NCBI GenBank assembly: GCA_964450495.1
Contig: CAYVFU010000015.1
Location: forward strand, 1-64,000
DNA length: 64,000 bases
DNA from: CALFUK01 sp964450495
Lineage (GTDB): Bacteria > Bacteroidota > Bacteroidia > Chitinophagales > Saprospiraceae
Reading direction: 5' to 3'
Positions within the stretch are counted from its first letter, which is position 1, and the number at the start of each line of letters is the position of its first letter. Under the pieces are notes generated by a model. The model ran no database searches, was not told the DNA's origin, and worked only from the letters and a program-made list of their open reading frames with translations. Shown one piece after another: positions 17,908 through 28,099 of this stretch. A program made the translations under genes and the position numbers.

Positions 17908-20900
17908 ATGCGCTTATCACTTTTTCTATCCATTTGCTTATTCTATTTTTTTCCTTCAAATGATATTCATACCCAACAAACAATTCCGGATGACCTTCTG
18001 AGTGTCTTAGAATGGCGTCAACTTGGTCCATTCAGAGGTGGTCGTGCAGGTACGATTACTGGTGTTGCTCATAATCCCAACCTTTACTACATGGGGACTG
18101 CTGGTGGCGGCACTTGGAAAACTAAAGACGGAGGAAATACGTGGATAAATATCTCTGATGGCTTTTATGGTGGATCAATTGGAGCAGTTGCCGTGTCTGA
18201 AAGCGATCCAAACATCATTTATGTTGGAGAAGGCGAACAAACAATCAGAGGAGATGTATCATCGGGTAAAGGATTGTGGAAATCTACAGATGCCGGAGAA
18301 CATTGGGAATTTATAGGCCTGAAAGAATCAGAACACATAGGTCGCATTCGAGTACATCCTACAAATCCAGATATCGTATACGTGGCAGCAATGGGCAACT
18401 TATGGAAGCCTAATGATATGAGGGGTGTATACAAATCTGTTGATGGAGGAAAAAATTGGAAAAGAGTACTTTTTGAATCAAATAAAGCAGGTGCTGTTGA
18501 CCTTATTCTTGACCCTAACAATCCACGCATTGTCTATGCAAGCACTTGGCAAATCAAACGTAATGGATACAGAATGGATAGCGGCGGCCCAGGAAGCAAA
18601 CTTTGGAAAAGTACCGATGGCGGAGAAAATTGGACAAACATTACCCAAAACAATGGCTTGCCTTCAGGGGTACTTGGTATTATAGGTGTCACTGTTTCTC
18701 CAGTCAACTCAAATCGTCTTTGGGTAGCTATAGAAGCTAAAGACGGAGGTATATTTAGAAGCGATGATGCTGGAAAGACCTGGAAAATGACAAGTTCGAA
18801 TAGAGAACTCAGACAACGTGCTTGGTATTATACCAGACTATATGCAGATACTCAAAATGAAGATGTTGTTTATGTTTTGAATGTTGGCTTTTGGAAATCA
18901 AAAGATGGTGGTGAAACTTTTGACCGCATTCGGACTCCACATGGTGATCATCACGATCTATGGATTTCTAAAGACGACAACCAACGTATGGCAATCGCTG
19001 ATGACGGTGGTGGACAAATTAGTTTTGATGGTGGAGAAAACTGGACAAGCTATTTAAATCAACCGACTGCGCAGTTCTATAGAGTGACAACTGACGATCA
19101 TTTTCCATACAGGATTTACGGCGCGCAACAAGACAACAGCACCGTAAGAATTTTACATCGCACGTCTGCCAATTCCATTACTGAAAGACATTGGGAACCA
19201 ACAGCTGGTGGTGAAAGTGCACACTTGGCGCCGGACCCCTTAGATAATAATATAGTGTATGGTGGCACCTACAAAGGATACATGATGCGAAAAGACCACA
19301 ACACAGGTCAAACAAGGAGCACCAATGTCTGGCCAGACAATCCAGCAGGGAGCGGTGCCGAAGTCATGAAGTATCGATTCAATTGGAATTATCCATTATT
19401 TTTTAGTCCACACAATCCAAAGCGTTTGTATGCGACTTCTAACTATGTGCACGTCTCTGAGAACGGTGGTCAGTCTTGGGAAGTCATTAGTCATGACCTT
19501 ACTAGAAATGACCCTGAAACCATTAAAAGTTCTGGTGGAGAAATTACACAAGACAATACAGGAGTAGAATTTTATGCCACTATTTTTGCTGCAGCAGAAT
19601 CCACATTAGAAGAAGGAGTATTGTATGCAGCAAGTGATGACGGGCTGGTTCACGTAACTCGCGACGGTGGAAAAAACTGGGATAACATCACCCCTAAAAT
19701 GGCACCAAAGGACAACATGATGAATTGCATTGATATACATCCAACAAAAAAAGGAGTTGCATACCTAGCAGCCACTTCTTATAAATTTGGAGATTACACA
19801 CCTTACTTATACCGAACAGATAACTACGGTAAATCTTGGAAACTGATTACTAACGGCATTCCAAATGATCAATATACCAGAGCGATAAGAACAGACCACA
19901 AACGAGAAGGTTTGTTGTATGCAGGCACAGAATGGGGCATGTATGTGTCCTTTAATAATGGAGATAATTGGCAACCATTACAGCTAAACTTACCTATAGT
20001 GGCCATACGAGATTTGCATATCAAAGACAATAGCTTGATCGCAGCGACACATGGAAGAAGTTTTTGGATGATTGATGATTTGACTCCTTTGCAGGAAATG
20101 TCAGCTGACCTAGCAAAAAAAACGCACTACTTATTTGAATCTAAACCTGCTTACAGAATGGCACAAGGAGGTCGAGGAAGAGCAAACTCCTTGAAGGAAG
20201 GAACAAATGTTTCTGCAGGTGTTGCCTTTTATTATTATGTGAATGAAATTTCTGACAATGATACACTGCTACTCACAATCAAAGATACTTCAGGTGAAGT
20301 GATCAAAACCATCAGCAGTAAAGACAAACAAAATCCACTCAAGTCAGGCAAAGGCGGACACATCTATCAATGGGATATGAGATATGAAGGCTTTAAAGAA
20401 TTTGATGGTATGGTGTTGTACTCCTCTCCGAACAGAGGTCCGAAGGCGATTCCCGGAAATTATACCGCTGAGTTGAGTTTAAATAAAAAAGTAGAAGCAC
20501 AAACTTTTTCTATTGTACCTGATCCAAGAATGGAAACCACTCAAGAAGAATATGTAAAACAATTTGATTACCTCATAAGCGTTAGAGATGAAGTCAGTAA
20601 AGCACATCAAGCCATTATCGACATCAGGGAATTGAAAAGTGACATAGAGTTCATGAAGAAGAAGTTGAAGAAATCTTCTAACAGCACATCCGCTTTAACC
20701 GAGGAGTTAAACTCATTTGTTTCAGATTTGGAGGTCATTGAAAACAACATTCACATGACCAAAAATGAGTCTTATCAGGATCCGCTAAACTATGGTATTC
20801 GCATCAATAATCGTCTTTCATTTTTAATAGCTGATCAGCAACGTGGAGATTATGCCCCTACTGATCAGGCATACAGTGTACGTGATGAATTGATTGTAGA

Positions 20901-21021
20901 ATTAGATAAAGAGATTGGCGATTTAAATCAACTGATCAATACTTCTCTACCTAAATTAAACAACATCATGGGAGAATTTGGTTTGCAGCTGTTATCAGAC
21001 AGATTGGTTAGAAGGCCTTGA
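17908..21021 (+). CDS. Secreted VPS10/sortilin-like Asp-box beta-propeller protein
   Basis: A 1037-residue protein with a signal peptide (hydrophobic residues 3-16, then cleavage near HTQQ). It contains at least ten Asp-box/BNR motifs of the form S-x-D-x-G-x-x-W (KTKDGGNTW, KSTDAGEHW, KSVDGGKNW, KSTDGGENW, RSDDAGKTW, SENGGQSW, TRDGGKNW and others), which build one or two propellers over residues 30-720. The C-terminal part (about 880-1030) is charged and helical, possibly coiled coil. Bacteroidota carry many such proteins, annotated as VPS10 domain or 'glycosyl hydrolase', but enzymatic activity is not established. I use ATG 17908, two codons after an in-frame TTG. Confidence 0.9.
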   Translation: MRLSLFLSICLFYFFPSNDIHTQQTIPDDLLSVLEWRQLGPFRGGRAGTITGVAHNPNLYYMGTAGGGTWKTKDGGNTWINISDGFYGGSIGAVAVSESDPNIIYVGEGEQTIRGDVSSGKGLWKSTDAGEHWEFIGLKESEHIGRIRVHPTNPDIVYVAAMGNLWKPNDMRGVYKSVDGGKNWKRVLFESNKAGAVDLILDPNNPRIVYASTWQIKRNGYRMDSGGPGSKLWKSTDGGENWTNITQNNGLPSGVLGIIGVTVSPVNSNRLWVAIEAKDGGIFRSDDAGKTWKMTSSNRELRQRAWYYTRLYADTQNEDVVYVLNVGFWKSKDGGETFDRIRTPHGDHHDLWISKDDNQRMAIADDGGGQISFDGGENWTSYLNQPTAQFYRVTTDDHFPYRIYGAQQDNSTVRILHRTSANSITERHWEPTAGGESAHLAPDPLDNNIVYGGTYKGYMMRKDHNTGQTRSTNVWPDNPAGSGAEVMKYRFNWNYPLFFSPHNPKRLYATSNYVHVSENGGQSWEVISHDLTRNDPETIKSSGGEITQDNTGVEFYATIFAAAESTLEEGVLYAASDDGLVHVTRDGGKNWDNITPKMAPKDNMMNCIDIHPTKKGVAYLAATSYKFGDYTPYLYRTDNYGKSWKLITNGIPNDQYTRAIRTDHKREGLLYAGTEWGMYVSFNNGDNWQPLQLNLPIVAIRDLHIKDNSLIAATHGRSFWMIDDLTPLQEMSADLAKKTHYLFESKPAYRMAQGGRGRANSLKEGTNVSAGVAFYYYVNEISDNDTLLLTIKDTSGEVIKTISSKDKQNPLKSGKGGHIYQWDMRYEGFKEFDGMVLYSSPNRGPKAIPGNYTAELSLNKKVEAQTFSIVPDPRMETTQEEYVKQFDYLISVRDEVSKAHQAIIDIRELKSDIEFMKKKLKKSSNSTSALTEELNSFVSDLEVIENNIHMTKNESYQDPLNYGIRINNRLSFLIADQQRGDYAPTDQAYSVRDELIVELDKEIGDLNQLINTSLPKLNNIMGEFGLQLLSDRLVRRP

Positions 21022-21060
21022 TATAAGTGATAGCTTGAATACCTATTGATCTATTTTTTA

Positions 21061-21333
21061 CTAATTCCTAATCAAATTCTGAAAAGAGATATTTTGATTT
21101 ATATTATTCTTAGAGAAATCATTCATATCCAGTGCTAAAGTGAAAGACAAATCCGCATAACTTTTAAATAAGTTGTTACTGGCATCAAAAATACAGACAG
21201 TATAATCAGATGAAAAGGGGTTGACATAGACAAAATCACTATCAACAGTTGGAAATAGTGTGATCTGATTGTCAAGTAATTCATATTCTATTGGAGCATT
21301 TGGTATTAGGTGTAATAGCCACAACTTAGACAT
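21061..21333 (-). CDS. Hypothetical protein, 90 residues, second gene of coupled pair
   Basis: I recognise no family. It is a soluble, beta-rich looking protein without a signal peptide, acidic in the middle (TVDSDFVYVNPFSSDYTVCIFDASN). Its ATG overlaps the TAA of the gene upstream (TAATG arrangement), the typical mark of translational coupling. That arrangement is the main argument that both are real genes. Confidence 0.5.
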   Translation of the reverse strand: MSKLWLLHLIPNAPIEYELLDNQITLFPTVDSDFVYVNPFSSDYTVCIFDASNNLFKSYADLSFTLALDMNDFSKNNINQNISFQNLIRN

Positions 21334-21563
21334 TAGACAAAATCGTCTTCCTTATATTCTCGCTGCGTGACTATTGGTTCCTCCTGATATTCATTCAATG
21401 AGTCTTCTTGATATTCTGGAGTTATGTCATCGTATCTTTGTGGAGCTTCTTCCCTATTTTGCTTAGGAATTTCACGTGCTTTCTGTCTTTGAAATTTTTG
21501 GAATTGACGCATCAGCATTGGGCCAAACATCATTAACAATCGGATAAGCATTCTTCCTCTCAT
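21333..21563 (-). CDS. Hypothetical small protein with hydrophobic N-terminus and acidic tail
   Basis: A 76-residue protein. The N-terminal MRGRMLIRLLMMFGPMLMRQF is amphipathic to hydrophobic, followed by a basic, glutamine-rich stretch and a strongly acidic, tyrosine-rich tail with three near repeats of EYQE/EYKE. This suggests membrane association with a disordered tail. It is coupled to the 90-residue gene and divergent from the DUF4139 gene. The family is unknown. Confidence 0.5.
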   Translation of the reverse strand: MRGRMLIRLLMMFGPMLMRQFQKFQRQKAREIPKQNREEAPQRYDDITPEYQEDSLNEYQEEPIVTQREYKEDDFV

Positions 21564-21696
21564 GAGTACATTTTTTCTTTTGACGTAGAATCAAGTGTTA
21601 AGGTACACAATGGCCTTAAAAGTCTTTTTACAGATGAAAGTTCATTTGATTTTATGTAATAATGATACAGATGTCATCATACTATAAAGAAATATT

Positions 21697-23583
21697 ATGA
21701 AGGCTATCTATCTATTACTACTTATACATTCTATATTCTATTCAACTCCGATAGAAACTACATCTGTAAACTCAACTATCGAAGAAGTCACTGTCTTTCA
21801 AAATAGTGCAAGAATTACAAGAAGAACCAAAATGATTTCCGTTGATAACAATAGACATATATTTAAACTAGAGGGAATATCACCATATATAGATAAAGAA
21901 TCCGTACAAATAAAAATGAGTGGTGATGGGTATTTATCTCAAGTTAAATACGTCAAAAATTATCTGCTATCTCAACAATACAATAATCAAATTAAATCAT
22001 TAAAGAATAATTACAACACTAAAAAAGATAGTCTTGGACTAATTACATTAAAGCTAAAAAGTCTTAAGGAGCAAGAACATTTTCTGAAATCTAATATCCT
22101 AATTACAGGAGAAAATCAAAGTCTCAAGCTCATAGACCTATCTGAAATAGCTGAGTACTATAGCTCAGAAATTGAAGAAATTTTTTCTAACATTTATGGG
22201 AACGAACAAACAGAGAAGAAACTCAAAAAAGAAATGGCTTTAATAAACGCACAAATTAATGAACTAAAACCAAAAGTTGCTGCCATCCCATACGATGTGC
22301 TTGTCACTGTCACCAGTAAAAAGTCCCAGTCCATTTCACTACAAATGATCTATCAGGTTGCTAATGCAGGATGGTATTCTTCCTACCATCTTCGTGCTGA
22401 AAAAATGAACCAACCAATAGACCTTGTTCACTTCGCAAATGTCTATCAAAACACAGGAGAAAAATGGGAAAATGTCATGCTAAGCTTTACCAATGAAAAC
22501 GCCAATCTGTCTAAAAATATCCCTACACTTTTACCTATGGTTATTCCTCCAGATAACAAACAGGCTTTTAATTCTTCAAGCCATAGAAAAAATGAATTCT
22601 CTGGTCAATTTAATGGCATTATAGATCGCATAAGCGGATACGTCTATGACTCCTTTGGTGAAGGTCTAATTGGTGCTAACATAAGAATAAACAATACGAC
22701 AACAGGAACATTAACAGATTTAGATGGGTACTTTGAATTACATATCCCTCACAATAAAAACCCAAGCATCACTATTTCATATACAGGTTTCAATAGCCAA
22801 TCAATACACATCACACAGCCTCAAATGAACATATACCTAGAGCAAGGAGAATTACTTGACGAAGTAGTAGTAACTGGAGTTGGTGGTGCAGCTAACGGCT
22901 TAGCCCTTAAAAAACAAAAACCTGAACCAGTTTCCTATTCTTATTCTAGCCCAGAATCGAGCATAAAAAAGACCAACCTAAATTTTAAATACATCATGAA
23001 GGTTCCTTATACCATAATAGATGATTCCAAAAATAATGAAATCGCTTTACGCGAATTGCAACTTGAAGCATCCTTTAAACATAAAGCTATTCCTAAGCTA
23101 TCCGATAAAGTATACCTCACAGCTTTTGTAGATGAATGGGAAGATAAAAATTTACTTAAAGGAAATATGAATCTCTATTACGAAGGCGCCTATATTGGAA
23201 AATCTTTGCTAGACCCATCTGTGTTAAAAGACAGTATTCAAATCTCATTAGGCATAGATACCAATATTAAAATCGAAAGAGAAAGAACGCGCTATTGGAC
23301 AAAAAAGAAATTGATATCTGGAAAAAAACATACAGAAATCTCTTACTCTATCTATGTCAAAAACACCAAAGACAACGCTATTAATTTAGAAATTTGGGAT
23401 CAGATTCCGATATCTACGATAAAATCAATTAAGGTAGAAAAAAATGAAATTAGTGAAGGGTTTAAGCTTAATAGACAAAATGGAATTGGACATTGGGATA
23501 TAACATTGGATGCAGCTAAAAGCCGAAATTTTACAATTAGTTATAATTTAAACTATCCTAGTCATTATCACTTTAATTTATAA
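21697..23583 (+). CDS. DUF4139 (mucoidy-inhibitor-like) protein with inserted carboxypeptidase-D-like domain
   Basis: A 628-residue protein with a short N-terminal signal. Residues 25-100 match DUF4140 (STIEEVTVFQNSARITRRT), followed by a helical, coiled-coil-like stretch (100-190). DUF4139 begins about residue 200 (ISLQMIYQVANAGWYSSYHLRA, YQNTGEKWENVMLSFTNENA) and resumes after residue 400 (YTIIDDSKNNEIAL through the C-terminus). Between them, about residues 312-395, sits a CarboxypepD_reg-like domain (ISGYVYDSFGEGLIGANI, TTGTLTDLDGYFEL, ISYTGFNSQ) ending in L-D-E-V-V-V-T-G, the linker that precedes TonB plugs in SusC proteins. Function is unknown; location is probably periplasm or outer membrane. 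Confidence 0.85.
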   Translation: MKAIYLLLLIHSIFYSTPIETTSVNSTIEEVTVFQNSARITRRTKMISVDNNRHIFKLEGISPYIDKESVQIKMSGDGYLSQVKYVKNYLLSQQYNNQIKSLKNNYNTKKDSLGLITLKLKSLKEQEHFLKSNILITGENQSLKLIDLSEIAEYYSSEIEEIFSNIYGNEQTEKKLKKEMALINAQINELKPKVAAIPYDVLVTVTSKKSQSISLQMIYQVANAGWYSSYHLRAEKMNQPIDLVHFANVYQNTGEKWENVMLSFTNENANLSKNIPTLLPMVIPPDNKQAFNSSSHRKNEFSGQFNGIIDRISGYVYDSFGEGLIGANIRINNTTTGTLTDLDGYFELHIPHNKNPSITISYTGFNSQSIHITQPQMNIYLEQGELLDEVVVTGVGGAANGLALKKQKPEPVSYSYSSPESSIKKTNLNFKYIMKVPYTIIDDSKNNEIALRELQLEASFKHKAIPKLSDKVYLTAFVDEWEDKNLLKGNMNLYYEGAYIGKSLLDPSVLKDSIQISLGIDTNIKIERERTRYWTKKKLISGKKHTEISYSIYVKNTKDNAINLEIWDQIPISTIKSIKVEKNEISEGFKLNRQNGIGHWDITLDAAKSRNFTISYNLNYPSHYHFNL

Positions 23584-23644
23584 AATGAGCGTTTAACAAT
23601 GGAAGTGTATAATATGACTGGGAGTTATGTTTTTATATAGATTG

Positions 23645-24043
23645 TTAAATGCTAGATTCATTTCTAAAATCTTTTTGTGTCATTATTAAAGGAATTCCAA
23701 TCAAGATGAGTGCAACCATATTTATCAAAATGACATTATGAATGGCACCATAATAAATTGAAATACCACTATCAATTATGAACCATAATAAAAGTCCATA
23801 CCACATTGCTTTGTATGCCCAAGCTTCTTTTTTCTTAAATGAGTTTTCCGAAATCATTACCATCAGAATGTGAAATACCACAATACTCCCACCTATAATT
23901 CCAAAAAGCCAATTCTTAAATTCTAAACTATGTGGTTCAAATTCAGTTCCATTCAAGAAAGTATTTTTTGTGTAATTATTGTGTACTTCAAAGAAGATAG
24001 AATTTCCAGCAAATGCCACCAACAGCCCAACAATAATTGTCAT
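23645..24043 (-). CDS. Hypothetical membrane protein, four predicted helices
   Basis: A 132-residue protein with four hydrophobic segments (near the N-terminus, about 45-65, 80-98 and 105-122) and short charged loops. I chose the ATG at 24043; a TTG at 24061 is also in frame. No family is recognised. It stands alone between the DUF4139 gene and the dehydrogenase gene. Confidence 0.55.
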   Translation of the reverse strand: MTIIVGLLVAFAGNSIFFEVHNNYTKNTFLNGTEFEPHSLEFKNWLFGIIGGSIVVFHILMVMISENSFKKKEAWAYKAMWYGLLLWFIIDSGISIYYGAIHNVILINMVALILIGIPLIMTQKDFRNESSI

Positions 24044-24169
24044 CACATTAGCGTATGTCAACCATTTTTACCAAAAATGAAACCTCTTATCTCCTTAGTT
24101 CATTTTTAAATTTCGTTTATCTGGTCGCTGCTAATACAATGGTAATTTGAAGAGTGAATTTATTGTAAA

Positions 24170-27031
24170 TTATTCCACATACCTCACCGTCTCCACCCAA
24201 TGCAATGCCTTCTTATCACTCACATGTGCAATCTGATGTCGACAACTCACACCACAAGCCACGACGGTATCTTCCTTTTTCATTTCCCTCAAAGCAGGAA
24301 ACAATCTATCCTCTCCCACTTTTAAGGACAGCTCATAATGCTCTTTTTCGTAGCCAAAAGATCCTGCCATACCACAACAGCCGGTATCAAGTACTGTATG
24401 TTTTCCAGTACCATTACCATACAATTGATCTATAGCTTTCAGTCCATAAATCGCTTTTTGATGGCAATGTCCATGTACATGTATATTCTCTTTTGTGGGT
24501 TCGAATTGACCCGTTAGTTTTCCTTCTTTTTGTTGATTCCAAAGAAAGACATCAATCATATGTATGCCAGACTTAAGTGCTTCGGCCAATAATTCATCAT
24601 CAATTAAATCCGGTAAATCCAAATGGAAAGATGTCGCACAACTGGGTTCGCAAATGACAATTGGAATCCCTTTCCGGATATAAGGCAGCAATTTTTGAGC
24701 GACAGCAGTTCCGTCCTTTTTAGCATTCTTTAACCAGCCGTTAGAAATGCGAGGGCGCTGGCAGCATCCCACTTCGGCAAGCACGACTTTAAAGCCACAG
24801 CTATCTAACAATTGCACAGCAGCTTTCCCAATATTAGTTTCGTGATAATTGATGTAGGTATCAGCAAATAAGACAACTTCATTTGTATTTGCTGTCGTAT
24901 AGTTTTTATTAAACCATGAAGACAATTTCTCTGAGGCGAATTCTGGCAGCTTGTGCTTCTTCTCAATGCCTGCTACTTTTTCTAGCATTGCTCTAAATGG
25001 ATAAGAGCGCTGCACTGCATTTACAAGTGGCGCTAATGCACCAGAATATTTCTTTGATTGTGCTGCAGAACTGTTGATTAGTTTCTCTCTAAAACTAATG
25101 TTGCCTTCATCATACTTTCGTTGCCAAACTTCGCTCTTCAGTTTTGCCATATCGACATTGCTTGGACATTCCGATTTACACGCCTTACAAGACAGACACA
25201 AATCCATGACTTCCAACAATCTGTCATCGGTCATCCCACCTTCTAGTTGCCCAGACATTGCCAGCCGAAGTGCATTAGCACGACCTCTTGTTGAATGCTC
25301 TTCATCTTGTGTTGCCTTAAAGCTTGGACACATCGTTCCACCTGATTTTTTGCGACACTCGCCTACTCCAGAACACATATGTACCGAATCTTGAAACGAG
25401 ACGTCTTCCCGATAATGAAACACTGTCTCTAAAGGCTTATCAGTATACTTCGCTCCATACCTCAAGTTATGATCGATCGGAGGTGCATCAACAATTTTAC
25501 CTGGATTCATGAGTCCGTGCGGATCAAATAAATGCTTTACCTCTTTAAATAATTCGTACAACCGATCTCCAAAAAATTCTTTATTGAATGGACTTCTGAC
25601 CAAACCATCACCATGCTCGCCACTCCAAGACCCTTTATATTTTTTCACTAGTTGAAATGTCTCTTCTGCTATATGTTTGAATCGATCAATATCTTCTTGG
25701 GCTTTCATGTTGAGAAATGGCCGAACATGTATAACTCCCACACTGGCATGTGCATAAACAGCGGCTTCTGTTTGGTATTTATCACAAACAGCTTGGACTT
25801 CTGCTATATAATCCGCCAATACTTCAATCGGTATAGCAGCATCCTCTATAAAGGCAATAGCTTTCTTTTCATCCTTTCTTCCCAACATCAAACCCAGTCC
25901 CTTTTTACGAATCATCCACACATCATCCATGGATTTTGAGTCTGTGAAAATAGGAAATGCGTAACCGTAATTTTTGTTCTTCAAATCAGCAACCATTGCA
26001 TTAGCCCGACTAAGCACATCTTCATGCGTATCTCCAAAAAATTCTACGATCTGTACTGAAATGGGATCACCATCTATCCAATGAGTGTGTCGTTTAGTTG
26101 TCAAATTTTCACGACTCATCCCTATCACAGTATCATCTAATATTTCTATGCATGAAGGAGAATATTTCACCATTGTTGGAACTGCTCGTATAGCATCTAG
26201 ACGTTCACTAAAATGAACGACACAGACTATTTTAACAGTTGGCAATTTTTCCAAATTTACTGTAGCTTCTAAAGACAAGCCAAGTGTTCCTTCACTTCCA
26301 CAAAACACCTTACTGAGATTCCATTTATCAGTATAAACAAATTCATCCAACGGATAGCCTCCAACTCGTCGCATTGTTTTTGGAAATCGTTCCTTTATCT
26401 CATCTGAATGATCGTAAATGTATTTTCGAAAGGTCTTATATATTTCTGCTTCACGATCATCACCATTACAAACAGCATCAAATTCTTGCTGATTAGTCTC
26501 ATTCAATTGCAACTCCGTCCCATCACTTAACAATACCTTTAAACCAAGTAGGTGATCAATCGTCTTACCGTATAAAATACTCTTTGTCCCAGAAGAATTG
26601 TTACCAATCATTCCGCCAAGATTTGCACGACTACTTGTCGCAGGGTCTGGTGCATAAATCAACCCATGTTTTTTCAAAAATATATTCAAGTCATCCCTCG
26701 CAATGCCTGGCTGCACACGCACCCATTGTTCATCTTCATTGAATTCCAAAATCTGATTCATATACTTTGAAAAATCCAACACCATAGAATTACCTACTGT
26801 TTGGCCAGCAAGACTTGTCCCGCCACCACGAGGCAAAATGGATACCTTGTGACTGACTGCAAGCTTTACTGCCTGCTTTACGTCTTCATCATGTTTTGGC
26901 AAGACAATAACGATTGGATCTATTTGGTATAAAGATGCATCCGTGGCGTACATGCCCAGACTGTAGTTATCTGATAAGACATCACCTTGTATTGTCTCTT
27001 GTAATTCGGAAATAAAACTTGTATTCTGCAC
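24170..27031 (-). CDS. FAD-binding, Fe-S and CCG-domain dehydrogenase (D-lactate / D-2-hydroxyglutarate type)
   Basis: A 953-residue three-part enzyme. Residues 30-250 form the FAD domain (ILPRGGGTSLAGQTVGNS; ANLGGMIGNNSSG), and 270-520 the FAD-oxidase C-terminal domain (HASVGVIHVRP, SGEHGDGLVRS, HGLMNPGKIV). Fe-S ligands follow in CSGVGECRK...CPSF and CLSCKACKSECP (about 545-640). Two CCG half-motifs, as in GlpC/heterodisulfide reductase, are near GCCQRPR and DTGCCGMAGSFG (780-905). Relatives (YdiJ, Dld-II-type) oxidise D-2-hydroxyacids and feed quinones. The only usable start is GTG at 27031, since an in-frame stop lies just upstream. Confidence 0.92.
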   Translation of the reverse strand: MQNTSFISELQETIQGDVLSDNYSLGMYATDASLYQIDPIVIVLPKHDEDVKQAVKLAVSHKVSILPRGGGTSLAGQTVGNSMVLDFSKYMNQILEFNEDEQWVRVQPGIARDDLNIFLKKHGLIYAPDPATSSRANLGGMIGNNSSGTKSILYGKTIDHLLGLKVLLSDGTELQLNETNQQEFDAVCNGDDREAEIYKTFRKYIYDHSDEIKERFPKTMRRVGGYPLDEFVYTDKWNLSKVFCGSEGTLGLSLEATVNLEKLPTVKIVCVVHFSERLDAIRAVPTMVKYSPSCIEILDDTVIGMSRENLTTKRHTHWIDGDPISVQIVEFFGDTHEDVLSRANAMVADLKNKNYGYAFPIFTDSKSMDDVWMIRKKGLGLMLGRKDEKKAIAFIEDAAIPIEVLADYIAEVQAVCDKYQTEAAVYAHASVGVIHVRPFLNMKAQEDIDRFKHIAEETFQLVKKYKGSWSGEHGDGLVRSPFNKEFFGDRLYELFKEVKHLFDPHGLMNPGKIVDAPPIDHNLRYGAKYTDKPLETVFHYREDVSFQDSVHMCSGVGECRKKSGGTMCPSFKATQDEEHSTRGRANALRLAMSGQLEGGMTDDRLLEVMDLCLSCKACKSECPSNVDMAKLKSEVWQRKYDEGNISFREKLINSSAAQSKKYSGALAPLVNAVQRSYPFRAMLEKVAGIEKKHKLPEFASEKLSSWFNKNYTTANTNEVVLFADTYINYHETNIGKAAVQLLDSCGFKVVLAEVGCCQRPRISNGWLKNAKKDGTAVAQKLLPYIRKGIPIVICEPSCATSFHLDLPDLIDDELLAEALKSGIHMIDVFLWNQQKEGKLTGQFEPTKENIHVHGHCHQKAIYGLKAIDQLYGNGTGKHTVLDTGCCGMAGSFGYEKEHYELSLKVGEDRLFPALREMKKEDTVVACGVSCRHQIAHVSDKKALHWVETVRYVE

Positions 27032-27163
27032 GATGACTTGAAGTTACATTGTCTGTGGCAAGATCAAAAGTATTTTCTTATTTAAACTAAATTTGACCAA
27101 GAATTAAATTTCAATTCAGCTATGTATAGCAGTGTAATAGTAGACGCAAACTCGACATCCTAA

Positions 27164-27955
27164 CTATTCTTTCAAAATGCTTTTTAATAGCTCATTTGTG
27201 AAAATCTTATTTGCCATGTCCTTTCCCCAAATTTGGTAAGTCAGTTTTGATGGATGAACACCATCACTAAAAAAATCAGTCGCCTCTCCAGTTATTTGAA
27301 ATCTATCCATCCAACTTTGTAGTGTTATTTTCTCACCGAAATAAAACACATGGTCATACTCGTGTGTAATCTTTTCTAATTCATCTCCCAAAACTTCGAC
27401 AAGATTTCCTATTGTGAACTTTATCAAAGATGTAAATGCAGGAAACTCCTTAATTGGTGGCATATTGCAAAAGACAATAATCGTGTTTGGAAACTTTTGC
27501 ATGAGTGATTCAATCAACGCACGTATTTGCGCTTTCCATTTTGAAGGTCGATTAAGTGTAAAAGCATCATTGGCACCTAAACCCACAATGATCAAGTCCG
27601 CTTCTTTCTTGGCAATTGTTGGCAGTAAATTCTTTTCAACCATATTTGCGGTATAACCACTCTTAGCATAGACTTTCCAAGAAATATTGAGTTCGAGTAA
27701 TCTTGACAATTCACGAGCAAAGTTTCCTGTAAATCCTTCTTCATGTGTTTTTACACCTACTCCTGCAATCGTGCTTTCTCCAATGGAAATAACTTTCAAG
27801 ATACGGTCTGGTTTACCTGTCGATTCGAAATATCCTTCAGTTCCTATTGCTTCTGGTAACTTGGGTACATTCGCTGAAATTCGTTTTCCTTGATAATACA
27901 TCAATGGAAGAAGAGGCAATGAAATAATGACTCCTGATAAATATTTAAAATTCAT
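27164..27955 (-). CDS. SGNH/GDSL-type hydrolase, membrane anchored
   Basis: A 263-residue protein. Block I is G59-E-S61-T-I-A-G-V-G (catalytic serine 61), block III is VGLGANDAF (about 124-132), and block V is S-D-G-V-H-P-S with the catalytic Asp/His near residue 232. An N-terminal hydrophobic segment (residues 7-21) suggests a signal anchor, so the enzyme probably acts in the periplasm. It is most likely an esterase or lipase/acyl-hydrolase; the substrate is unknown. The aminotransferase gene lies upstream on the same strand, 144 bp away. Confidence 0.88.
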   Translation of the reverse strand: MNFKYLSGVIISLPLLPLMYYQGKRISANVPKLPEAIGTEGYFESTGKPDRILKVISIGESTIAGVGVKTHEEGFTGNFARELSRLLELNISWKVYAKSGYTANMVEKNLLPTIAKKEADLIIVGLGANDAFTLNRPSKWKAQIRALIESLMQKFPNTIIVFCNMPPIKEFPAFTSLIKFTIGNLVEVLGDELEKITHEYDHVFYFGEKITLQSWMDRFQITGEATDFFSDGVHPSKLTYQIWGKDMANKIFTNELLKSILKE

Positions 27956-28099
27956 TAGAGTTTGAATAACATACTTTTAAATAAGTTGTCGTATTTCAAC
28001 ATATCATACATAAGAATGCAAACATTCTATTCGAAGAGTATATCTAAATGAGTTTGTGCAGATTTATCGCACAAGCAAATAGCAAGTCAACTAATCAAT

